A program made the position numbers and the translations under genes. From Paludibacter sp. (lineage in GTDB: Bacteria > Bacteroidota > Bacteroidia > Bacteroidales > Paludibacteraceae), in the NCBI GenBank assembly GCA_017882285.1, contig JADGPS010000020.1:1-41866 (forward strand): a stretch of 41,866 nucleotides of DNA, written 5' to 3'. Shown one piece after another: positions 33,408 through 41,866 of this stretch. The notes beneath the pieces are model-generated. The model was not told the origin of the DNA. It saw only the letters and a program-made list of their open reading frames with translations, and ran no database searches. How positions within the stretch are numbered: the stretch's first letter is position 1; each line of letters opens with the position of its first letter.

Positions 33408-36400
33408 ATGTCGTCATTAACAAAAAATCAAAGAATAAATTTTGCTTCTATCAAGAATCAGTTGGAATATCCTGATTTTTTGGAAGTACAATTAAAATCT
33501 TTCCAGGACTTTTTTCAGATGGACACAGCTCCGGAAAAAAGAAAATCAGAAGGTTTGTATAAGGTTTTTTCCGAAAACTTTCCTATTGCTGATACCCGAA
33601 ATAATTTCATCCTCGAATTTCTAGATTATTACGTTGACCCTCCACGTTATTCGATTGATGAGTGTATAGAACGCGGCTTAACATACAGCGTGCCGCTTAA
33701 AGCCAAACTAAAACTATATTGCACCGATCCGGATCACGAAGATTTTGATACGGTGATTCAGGATGTGTATTTGGGACCAATCCCCTATATGACTCCCAAA
33801 GGAACTTTTGTAATAAATGGTGCTGAACGCGTTATCGTATCGCAACTTCACCGTTCGCCGGGCGTATTCTTCGGTCAAAGCATACACGCAAACGGAACAA
33901 AATTGTATTCTGCTCGTATTATTCCTTTCCGCGGGTCGTGGATTGAGTTTGCTACCGACATCAACAACGTGATGTATGCATATATCGACCGTAAGAAAAA
34001 ACTTCCGGTAACGACCTTACTTCGCGCCATTGGTTTCGAGAGCGATAAAGATATTCTGGAAATTTTCAATCTTGCCGAAGAAATTAAAGTCAACAAAACC
34101 AGTTTGAAAAAAGCGGTTGGTCAGAAATTAGCAGCACGTGTACTTAAAACATGGGTTGAAGACTTCGTTGACGAAGACACCGGTGAGGTAGTTACTATTG
34201 AACGTAATGAAGTAATTATTGATCGTGAAACGATTCTCGAAAACAGTCATATTGATAATATTATAGAATCGGGAACGCAAACAATTTTACTTCACAAGGC
34301 AGATGCCAATCAAAATGACTATGCCATCATTTACAACACACTTCAGAAAGACCCGAGTAACTCGGAAAAAGAAGCTGTATTGTACATCTATCGTCAATTA
34401 CGCAATGCTGTGCCTGCTGATGATTCAACAGCACGTGAGGTAATCAATAATTTATTCTTCTCTGAAAAACGTTACGATTTGGGTGATGTTGGTCGTTTCC
34501 GCATTAACCGTAAGTTGAATCTTAACATCAATACAGATATTAAAGTATTGACCAAAGAAGATATTATAGAGATTATCAAATACCTGATTGAGTTAATTAA
34601 CTCAAAAGCCGATGTGGATGATATCGACCACTTGAGCAATCGTAGGGTACGTACAGTAGGCGAACAATTATACAATCAATTCAGCGTAGGTCTTTCGCGT
34701 ATGGCTCGTACTATTCGCGAACGTATGAATGTTCGTGACAACGAAGTATTCACGCCTATCGATTTGATCAATGCAAAAAGTATTTCGTCCGTAATCAACT
34801 CTTTTTTCGGTACGAATGCACTTTCGCAGTTTATGGATCAACAGAATCCATTGGCCGAGATTACGCACAAACGTCGTATGTCGGCTCTCGGGCCTGGCGG
34901 TTTGTCACGTGAACGTGCAGGTTTCGAGGTTCGTGACGTACACTATACTCACTACGGGCGTTTATGTCCGATTGAAACTCCCGAAGGTCCAAACATTGGT
35001 TTGATTTCTTCGTTGTGTATTTATGCCAAAATCAATGAACTTGGTTTCATTGAAACTCCTTACCGCAAGGTAACCGATTCAATTGTTGATACAACTGAAA
35101 ATGGCATTGAATATTTTACAGCTGAAGAAGAAGAAAGTTTGGTTATTGCTCAGGGAAATGCTCCTTTGAATGATAAAGGTGAATTTATTAAATCAAAAGT
35201 AAAATCACGTTTAGGTGCTGATTTTCCTGTTATTTCACCTTCAGAAGTGAATTTAATGGATGTTTCTCCATCACAAATTGCATCGATTGCTGCAGCGTTG
35301 ATTCCATTCTTGGAACATGATGATGCGAACCGTGCATTGATGGGATCGAACATGATGCGCCAGGCTGTGCCTTTATTGCGTTGTGAAGCTCCTATCGTTG
35401 GTACAGGTATCGAAGCTCAGTTAATTCAGGATTCACGCACGCAGGTAACTGCCGAAGGTGAAGGAATTGTTGAATTTGTAGATGCAACCTGTATTAATAT
35501 CCGTTATGACCGTACCGAAGAAGAAGAATTTGTAAGCTTCGAATCGGCTGTAAAAGAATATAAATTACCGAAATTCCAGAAAACCAACCAAAATACGACT
35601 ATCGACTTACGTCCGATTGTACGAAAAGGAGACCGGGTAACTGATGGTCAGATAATGACAGAAGGTTATGCAACTCAAAATGGTGAATTGGCTATTGGTA
35701 AAAACCTGAAAGTGGCTTTCATGCCGTGGAAAGGTTATAATTTTGAGGATGCAATTGTAATCAACGAACGTGTGGTACGTGAAGATGTCTTCACTTCAAT
35801 TCACGTGGTTGAACAATTGTTGGACGTTCGCGAAACAAAACGTGGAATTGAGGAATTTACTTCGGATATTCCAAATGTGAGTGAAGAAGCTACAAAAGAT
35901 CTGGACGAAAACGGAATTATCCGCATTGGTGCCCGCATCGAACCGGGTGATATCATTATCGGTAAAATTACTCCAAAAGGAGAATCGGATCCTTCACCGG
36001 AAGAAAAACTGCTTCGCGCCATCTTTGGTGACAAAGCAGGGGATGTGAAAGATGCTTCGTTGAAAGCTACTCCATCATTATCGGGTGTGGTTATCGGCAA
36101 ACGTTTATTCTCAAAAGCTCAAAAGAACCGGAAATCGAAACTTGCTGACAAAGCTGTTCTTCCAAAATTAGATGAAGAATTTGAAAACCAGGCAGCAATT
36201 TTACGCAATACATTGGTTGAAAAACTGATTGTATTACTTGGCGACAAAACATCAGCCGGCGTAAAAGACTTTTTAGGAGCAGATATTGTCTCTCGTAACA
36301 GTAAATTCACAATCGAACGCTTGCGTGAAATAGACTATACGGCTATTCAATTAAGCAAATGGACAACTGATTCACATAAAAATGAATTGATAAAACAGTT

Positions 36401-37220
36401 GATAATGAATTATTTGAGGAAATATAAGGAATTGGATGCTCAAATTAAACGTCAAAAATTCAATATCACAATTGGGGATGAACTTCCAAACGGAATTGTA
36501 CAAATAGCCAAAGTTTATATTGCCAAAAAACGCAAAATCCGCGTAGGTGATAAAATGGCGGGTCGTCACGGGAACAAAGGTATCGTGTCGCGTATCGTTC
36601 GTCAGGAAGATATGCCGTTCCTCGAAGATGGAACTCCGGTTGATATCGTATTGAATCCGCTTGGTGTACCTTCACGTATGAACCTAGGTCAGATTTTCGA
36701 AACTGTATTGGGTTGGGCAGGAAAAGAATTAGGTGTTAGCTTTGCTACTCCAATTTTTGATGGAGCAAACCTGGATGATCTGAATGCCTGGACTGATAAA
36801 GCCGGTGTGCCAAATTACGGTAAAACTTATTTGTATGATGGTGGAACCGGTGAACGTTTTGACCAAACAGCTACAGTAGGTGTAATTTATATGTTGAAAC
36901 TGGGTCACATGGTTGAAGATAAAATGCACGCGCGTTCTATCGGGCCATATTCGCTCATTACACAACAGCCTCTTGGTGGTAAAGCACAATTCGGAGGTCA
37001 ACGTTTCGGAGAAATGGAGGTTTGGGCACTCGAAGCATTCGGTGCTGCTCACATTTTGCAGGAAATTCTGACTGTAAAATCGGATGACGTTATGGGTCGT
37101 GCCCGTACCTACGAAGCGATTGTAAAAGGCGATCCAATGCCAACACCGGGAATTCCGGAATCGCTCAACGTATTGTTGCACGAACTTCGCGGATTAGGTC
37201 TGAGTATCAATTTAGAATAG
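33408..37220 (+). CDS. rpoB: DNA-directed RNA polymerase subunit beta
   Basis: This 1270-aa protein starts [20 protein letters not shown], which matches Bacteroidota RpoB. An upstream TTG at 33375 would add 11 residues and is less likely. Conserved segments are in order: the rifampicin-region block [20 protein letters not shown] with LGPGGL and [28 protein letters not shown], and the C-terminal [20 protein letters not shown]. It forms the catalytic cleft with beta'. The gene ends 106 bp before rpoC, a longer gap than usual because a dispersed repeat lies there. Confidence 0.97.
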   Translation: MSSLTKNQRINFASIKNQLEYPDFLEVQLKSFQDFFQMDTAPEKRKSEGLYKVFSENFPIADTRNNFILEFLDYYVDPPRYSIDECIERGLTYSVPLKAKLKLYCTDPDHEDFDTVIQDVYLGPIPYMTPKGTFVINGAERVIVSQLHRSPGVFFGQSIHANGTKLYSARIIPFRGSWIEFATDINNVMYAYIDRKKKLPVTTLLRAIGFESDKDILEIFNLAEEIKVNKTSLKKAVGQKLAARVLKTWVEDFVDEDTGEVVTIERNEVIIDRETILENSHIDNIIESGTQTILLHKADANQNDYAIIYNTLQKDPSNSEKEAVLYIYRQLRNAVPADDSTAREVINNLFFSEKRYDLGDVGRFRINRKLNLNINTDIKVLTKEDIIEIIKYLIELINSKADVDDIDHLSNRRVRTVGEQLYNQFSVGLSRMARTIRERMNVRDNEVFTPIDLINAKSISSVINSFFGTNALSQFMDQQNPLAEITHKRRMSALGPGGLSRERAGFEVRDVHYTHYGRLCPIETPEGPNIGLISSLCIYAKINELGFIETPYRKVTDSIVDTTENGIEYFTAEEEESLVIAQGNAPLNDKGEFIKSKVKSRLGADFPVISPSEVNLMDVSPSQIASIAAALIPFLEHDDANRALMGSNMMRQAVPLLRCEAPIVGTGIEAQLIQDSRTQVTAEGEGIVEFVDATCINIRYDRTEEEEFVSFESAVKEYKLPKFQKTNQNTTIDLRPIVRKGDRVTDGQIMTEGYATQNGELAIGKNLKVAFMPWKGYNFEDAIVINERVVREDVFTSIHVVEQLLDVRETKRGIEEFTSDIPNVSEEATKDLDENGIIRIGARIEPGDIIIGKITPKGESDPSPEEKLLRAIFGDKAGDVKDASLKATPSLSGVVIGKRLFSKAQKNRKSKLADKAVLPKLDEEFENQAAILRNTLVEKLIVLLGDKTSAGVKDFLGADIVSRNSKFTIERLREIDYTAIQLSKWTTDSHKNELIKQLIMNYLRKYKELDAQIKRQKFNITIGDELPNGIVQIAKVYIAKKRKIRVGDKMAGRHGNKGIVSRIVRQEDMPFLEDGTPVDIVLNPLGVPSRMNLGQIFETVLGWAGKELGVSFATPIFDGANLDDLNAWTDKAGVPNYGKTYLYDGGTGERFDQTATVGVIYMLKLGHMVEDKMHARSIGPYSLITQQPLGGKAQFGGQRFGEMEVWALEAFGAAHILQEILTVKSDDVMGRARTYEAIVKGDPMPTPGIPESLNVLLHELRGLGLSINLE

Positions 37221-37222
37221 AA

Positions 37223-37249
37223 GCCCCTAAATCCCCTAAAGGGGACTTT
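37223..37249. repeat. solo CCCCTAAAGGGG repeat between rpoB and rpoC
   Basis: A single plus-oriented copy (CCCCTAAATCCCCTAAAGGG from 37224) begins at the rpoB stop codon. No inverted partner follows before rpoC. Further on, TTGTAAA repeats with a period of 8 (about 37294-37315) fill the spacer. Confidence 0.65.
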
Positions 37250-37326
37250 AGAGAGTTTTTTGTTATCTAAATTTAATTATCCCAATTGTCAATTTGTAAA
37301 TTGTAAATTGTAAATCAAAAAAAGTT

Positions 37327-40300
37327 ATGGCTTTTAAAAATGATAATAAAGTAAAGAGTAATTTTAATAAAATTTCGATCGGTTTAGCATCGCCCGAAGA
37401 AATATTAAAATTATCGAGTGGTGAGGTTCTCAAACCCGAAACCATTAATTATCGTACCTACAAACCCGAACGTGATGGTCTGTTCTGCGAACGCATTTTT
37501 GGTCCTACCAAGGACTTCGAATGTCATTGCGGCAAATACAAACGTATCCGTTACAAAGGCATTGTCTGCGACCGTTGCGGGGTAGAAGTGACCGAGAAAA
37601 AAGTTCGTCGAGAACGCATGGGACACATTCAATTGGTGGTTCCGGTGGCTCACATTTGGTATTTCCGCTCGTTGCCGAACAAAATCGGTTACTTGTTGGG
37701 TATGCCAACAAAAAAATTGGATTCCATTATTTATTACGAAAAATATGTCATCATTCAGGCAGGAATTCTTGAAAACGGTGAAAATATTGCGCAAGGGGAA
37801 TTGTTATCTGAAGATGAATATTTAGATATTCTGGAAGCACTTCCAAAAGAAAATCAACAATTGGATGACACCGACCCAAATAAGTTTATTGCTAAAATGG
37901 GTGCCGATGCTATTCATGATATGTTGAGTCGATTGGATTTGGATGTTTTGTCGTACGACTTACGTCACAAAGCAAACACCGATACATCACAACAACGTAA
38001 AAACGAAGCGTTGAAACGTCTGCAAATCGTAGAATCGTTCCGTGCTTCTCGCTTGCGCAACAAACCTGAGTGGATGATTATCAAAATCGTTCCGGTTATT
38101 CCGCCTGAATTACGTCCGTTGGTTCCGCTGGATGGTGGCCGTTTTGCCACTTCCGACTTGAACGATTTGTATCGCCGCGTGATTATCCGTAATAACCGCC
38201 TGAAACGGTTAATCGAAATCAAAGCACCGGAAGTAATTTTACGAAACGAAAAACGTATGCTTCAGGAAGCAGTGGATTCATTGTTCGACAATTCACGTAA
38301 ATCGAGTGCTGTAAAAACAGATGCAAACCGTCCGTTGAAATCGCTTTCCGATTCATTGAAAGGTAAACAAGGTCGTTTCCGTCAAAACTTACTTGGTAAA
38401 CGTGTCGATTATTCGGCTCGTTCAGTAATTGTTGTAGGGCCTGAATTAAAAATGCACGAATGCGGTATCCCTAAGGATATGGCAGCAGAATTATATAAGC
38501 CATTTGTTATCCGCAAATTAATTGAACGCGGAATAGTAAAGACGGTAAAATCGGCTAAAAAGATTGTAGACCGCAAAGACCCTGTAATCTGGGATATTTT
38601 AGAATACGTGATGAAAGGTCATCCCGTATTACTAAACCGTGCGCCAACGCTTCACCGACTTGGTATTCAGGCTTTCCAACCTAAATTAATAGAAGGAAAA
38701 GCAATTCAGCTTCATCCGCTATCATGTACGGCTTTCAACGCCGACTTTGATGGTGACCAGATGGCTGTTCACTTACCACTTGGTAACGAAGCAATTCTGG
38801 AAGCACAACTATTGATGTTAGCTTCGCACAATATCTTAAATCCGGCTAATGGTGCTCCTATTACAGTACCATCTCAGGACATGGTTCTTGGTTTGTATTA
38901 TATTACCAAACCACGTCAGGGATCATTGGGTGAAGGGTTGATTTTCTATTCACCTGAAGAAGCAGAAATTGCTTACAACGAAAAGAAAGTGTCTTTGCAT
39001 GCCTGGATTAAAGTGAAAACCAAAGACTTAAATGAAAACGGTGAAATAGTTGACAAACTGATTGAAACAACTGTCGGACGTATTTTATTCAATAAATGTG
39101 TTCCTGCTAAAGTTGGATATATCAATGAATTACTTTCAAAAAAATCATTGCGCGATATTATCGGTAACGTAATTGATATTTGTGGAGTTGCCCGTACAGC
39201 TGCTTTCCTTGACGATATTAAAGATTTAGGTTATAGCATGGCTTTCAAAGGTGGACTTTCGTTTAATTTGAACGATGTGATTATCCCTGCCGAAAAAGAA
39301 ACATTGGTAAAAGAAGGTAACGCTGAAGTGGAAGAAATTCTGAATAACTACAATATGGGTTTCATTACCTATAACGAACGTTATAATCAGATTATTGATA
39401 CATGGACACACGTAAACTCGAAATTGTCAAACATTTTGATGAAACAACTTTCGACCGACAACCAGGGATTTAACTCTGTTTACATGATGTTGGATTCCGG
39501 TGCCCGTGGTTCGAAAGAACAGATTCGTCAGCTCTCCGGTATGCGTGGTTTGATGGCAAAACCTCAAAAATCAGGTGCCGAAGGCGGACAAATTATTGAA
39601 AACCCTATTTTGTCGAACTTTAAAGAAGGACTTTCGGTATTGGAATACTTTATTTCAACTCACGGCGCCCGTAAAGGTTTGGCCGATACGGCTTTGAAAA
39701 CTGCTGATGCGGGTTATCTGACCCGTCGTTTAGTTGACGTATCGCATGATGTGATTATCAATGAAGACGATTGCGGAACATTGCGCGGTTTAATTGCTAC
39801 CGAAATGAAGAATAACGAAGAAGTGATTTCGTCACTTTACGAACGTATTCTCGGACGTGTTTCGGTTCATGATATCTATCATCCGCTTTCGGGAGAATTA
39901 ATTGTTGCCTCGGGAGAACAAATCACCGAACCGTTGGCCAGAAAGATTCAGGATTCACCCATCGAACGTGTAGAAATTCGTTCGGTATTGACCTGCGAAT
40001 CGAAAAAAGGTGTTTGTGCAAAATGTTACGGACGTAACCTGGCAACCGGTAAAATGGTGCATATGGGTGAAGCTGTTGGCGTTATTGCTGCCCAATCCAT
40101 CGGTGAGCCGGGCACACAGTTGACATTGCGTACGTTCCACGTCGGTGGTATTGCTTCGAACATTGCTGCCGAATCGAAAATTGTGTTACGTTATGACGGC
40201 CGTCTTGAATTTGACGAACTTCGTACAGTAGATGCAATGGATGATGACAAAACAACGCACCAGGTGGTTGTAAGCCGTTTGGCTGAGATGCGTGTTATTG

Positions 40301-41619
40301 ACAAAAATACCGGCATTGCGCTTACAACTCAAAATATACCTTATGGTTCGAAATTATATGTAAAAGATGGTGATAACGGAACAAAAGGCCAAATGGTCTG
40401 CGAATGGGATCCATTTAATGCCGTAATTATTTCGGAAACGGAGGGTAAGATTGAATTTGAAGATGTAGTTGAAAATCTTACATTTAAAACTGAAACTGAC
40501 GAAGCTACCGGTTTGCGTGAAAAAATTATTATTGAGTCGAAAGACCGTAATAAAGTTCCGAGCGCTCACATTGTATCAAAAGATGGTTCAATTCTTCGTA
40601 CCTACAACTTACCGGTGGGAGCCCACTTAGTATTGGATAACGGCGATAAAATTAAAACCGGTCAAATGCTGGTAAAAATTCCGCGTGCTGTTGGTAAAGC
40701 CGGTGATATTACAGGTGGTCTTCCACGTGTGACCGAATTATTTGAAGCCCGCAACCCATCGAATCCGGCAGTTGTTGCTGAAATCGACGGTGAAGTTACT
40801 TTTGGAAAAATCAAACGTGGTAACCGCGAATTGACCGTGACTTCGAAAACAGGTGAAATCAAAAAATACATGATTGCACTTTCGAAACAGATTCTGGTTC
40901 AGGAAAATGACTTTGTACGTGCAGGAACTCCGCTTTCGGACGGTGCTACAACTCCTTCGGACATACTTTTAATCAAAGGACCAACCGCGGTTCAGGATTA
41001 TATTGTAAATGAAGTCCAGGACGTATATCGCTTACAAGGTGTGAAAATCAATGATAAACACTTTGAAGTAATTGTTCGTCAAATGATGCGTAAAGTGGAA
41101 ATCCTGGAACAGGGTGATACCCGTTTCCTTGAAAAACAAGTCGTTGACAAAAACGAGTTTATGGAAGAAAACGACCGTATCTGGGGTAAAAAAGTAATTT
41201 TGGATGCAGGTGATTCAGTTAATCTGAAACCGGGACAAATTATAACTCCCCGTAAACTGCGTGACGAAAACAGTGTATTGAAACGTAGGGATTTACGATT
41301 GATCGAAACACGCGATGCCATTGCCGCCACTTCAAACCAGATTTTACAGGGTATTACCCGTGCGGCACTGCAAACCAACAGCTTCATGTCGGCCGCTTCG
41401 TTCCAGGAAACAACGAAAGTATTGAACGACGCCGCTATCAATGGAAAAGTGGACAGGCTGGAAGGTATGAAAGAGAACGTAATTTGCGGTCACCTGATAC
41501 CTGCCGGAACCGGACAACGCGATTTCGATAAAATAGTGGTTTACTCACGCGACGAGTATGACAAAAAAGTAGATGCCCGCCGAAATGTGATTGATATGGA
41601 AGAAGGCGAAACGGAATAA
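37327..41619 (+). CDS. rpoC: DNA-directed RNA polymerase subunit beta'
   Basis: This 1430-aa protein has the N-terminal zinc finger ([20 protein letters not shown], four Cys), the catalytic [12 protein letters not shown] motif (near residue 475) binding three Mg-coordinating Asp, the second Cys cluster ([13 protein letters not shown]), and the trigger-loop region [16 protein letters not shown]. The C-terminal SBHM region is present ([12 protein letters not shown]). The length is standard for Bacteroidota. A strong terminator follows the stop at 41651-41685, so this closes the rpo transcript. Confidence 0.97.
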   Translation: MAFKNDNKVKSNFNKISIGLASPEEILKLSSGEVLKPETINYRTYKPERDGLFCERIFGPTKDFECHCGKYKRIRYKGIVCDRCGVEVTEKKVRRERMGHIQLVVPVAHIWYFRSLPNKIGYLLGMPTKKLDSIIYYEKYVIIQAGILENGENIAQGELLSEDEYLDILEALPKENQQLDDTDPNKFIAKMGADAIHDMLSRLDLDVLSYDLRHKANTDTSQQRKNEALKRLQIVESFRASRLRNKPEWMIIKIVPVIPPELRPLVPLDGGRFATSDLNDLYRRVIIRNNRLKRLIEIKAPEVILRNEKRMLQEAVDSLFDNSRKSSAVKTDANRPLKSLSDSLKGKQGRFRQNLLGKRVDYSARSVIVVGPELKMHECGIPKDMAAELYKPFVIRKLIERGIVKTVKSAKKIVDRKDPVIWDILEYVMKGHPVLLNRAPTLHRLGIQAFQPKLIEGKAIQLHPLSCTAFNADFDGDQMAVHLPLGNEAILEAQLLMLASHNILNPANGAPITVPSQDMVLGLYYITKPRQGSLGEGLIFYSPEEAEIAYNEKKVSLHAWIKVKTKDLNENGEIVDKLIETTVGRILFNKCVPAKVGYINELLSKKSLRDIIGNVIDICGVARTAAFLDDIKDLGYSMAFKGGLSFNLNDVIIPAEKETLVKEGNAEVEEILNNYNMGFITYNERYNQIIDTWTHVNSKLSNILMKQLSTDNQGFNSVYMMLDSGARGSKEQIRQLSGMRGLMAKPQKSGAEGGQIIENPILSNFKEGLSVLEYFISTHGARKGLADTALKTADAGYLTRRLVDVSHDVIINEDDCGTLRGLIATEMKNNEEVISSLYERILGRVSVHDIYHPLSGELIVASGEQITEPLARKIQDSPIERVEIRSVLTCESKKGVCAKCYGRNLATGKMVHMGEAVGVIAAQSIGEPGTQLTLRTFHVGGIASNIAAESKIVLRYDGRLEFDELRTVDAMDDDKTTHQVVVSRLAEMRVIDKNTGIALTTQNIPYGSKLYVKDGDNGTKGQMVCEWDPFNAVIISETEGKIEFEDVVENLTFKTETDEATGLREKIIIESKDRNKVPSAHIVSKDGSILRTYNLPVGAHLVLDNGDKIKTGQMLVKIPRAVGKAGDITGGLPRVTELFEARNPSNPAVVAEIDGEVTFGKIKRGNRELTVTSKTGEIKKYMIALSKQILVQENDFVRAGTPLSDGATTPSDILLIKGPTAVQDYIVNEVQDVYRLQGVKINDKHFEVIVRQMMRKVEILEQGDTRFLEKQVVDKNEFMEENDRIWGKKVILDAGDSVNLKPGQIITPRKLRDENSVLKRRDLRLIETRDAIAATSNQILQGITRAALQTNSFMSAASFQETTKVLNDAAINGKVDRLEGMKENVICGHLIPAGTGQRDFDKIVVYSRDEYDKKVDARRNVIDMEEGETE

Positions 41620-41650
41620 TAATTCAATATTTCCTTTTACAACTCTACCG

Positions 41651-41691
41651 AACGGGTTTGTTTTCAAAATGAGAACAAACCCGTTTGTTTT
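41651..41691 (+). terminator. terminator after rpoC
   Basis: AACGGGTTTGTTTTC (41651-41665) and GAGAACAAACCCGTT (41671-41685) form a 15-bp stem with one G-U pair and a 5-nt loop, followed by TGTTTTT. It ends the rplK-rpoC transcript. Confidence 0.75.
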
Positions 41692-41738
41692 TGGATATAC
41701 ATTTAATTTTTACCTCCATTTTGCGTGATTACAGAAAT

Positions 41739-41866
41739 AGTAATACCGATTGCACAAACAATATAGCCCAATTTCGACTCCCGTCAAGTCGGGACAAGTT
41801 CGTCTTATTGTACTATTTATTTGTTCCGATACTCGGAATTTTCGCTTCGCTACAATCGGCATTAAC
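41739..41866. repeat. palindromic MITE-like element, copy 2
   Basis: This copy runs to the last base of the window and matches copy 1 (26404-26533) except for about seven substitutions and a short indel (GATACTCGG against GATAAATCGG). The same terminal inverted repeats and internal hairpin TCCCG-TCAAGT-CGGGA are present. Confidence 0.7.

Overview
The window reads as a Bacteroidota chromosome, most likely Bacteroidales. The evidence is the gene order rpsU - xerC-like - hpf - tRNA-Thr/Tyr/Gly/Thr - tuf - tRNA-Trp - secE - nusG - rplK - rplA - rplJ - rplL - rpoB - rpoC, the promoters of the form TTG - about 20 nt - TAnnTTTG, the mostly absent Shine-Dalgarno sequences, the large RpoB (1270 aa) and RpoC (1430 aa), and Bacteroidota-type lipoproteins. 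I cannot assign a genus.

Layout. 1-4380: a small MerR/excisionase-type HTH protein and a single-chain Eco57I-like (type IIG) restriction-modification enzyme whose specificity half is visibly more AT-rich than the rest. 4450-7756: a DUF1810 protein and a full-length M16 metallopeptidase. 7757-8260: a 504-bp non-coding stretch with palindromes and a good promoter. 8261-21498: a tightly packed, AT-rich, all-plus-strand operon of nine genes, closed by a hairpin terminator at 21630-21652. 21718-26366: loosely spaced accessory genes (DUF4359-like, a secreted DNase I-fold hydrolase, an unknown coiled-coil protein, a tiny HExxH protein, a DUF6266-like protein) with repeat-rich spacers. 26404-41866: the housekeeping block above, bracketed by two copies of a 128-130 bp palindromic element and sprinkled with a second, REPIN-like repeat built on CCCCTAAAGGGG.

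The most interesting part is 8261-21498. In order it encodes a small lipoprotein, a lipoprotein with a von Willebrand A-like MIDAS motif, a four-helix membrane protein, a tubulin/FtsZ-like GTPase, an 1175-aa protein carrying an actin/Hsp70-type ATPase domain behind about 580 unrecognised residues, a lidless DnaK-like Hsp70, a membrane protein with three repeats of about 75 aa plus a beta-sandwich, a membrane protein with a C-terminal MORN domain, and a secreted protein with a probable beta-barrel end. A tubulin-like GTPase co-encoded with two actin-fold ATPases and several membrane and envelope proteins suggests a cytoskeleton- or chaperone-powered envelope machine. Related tubulin-like proteins (Tubulin_2/FtsZl-1) were, as I recall, already noted beside vWA and membrane proteins, so the core is partly known. 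The combination here, and its function, look undescribed to me. Functions for this operon are inference from folds and order; none is established by the sequence alone.
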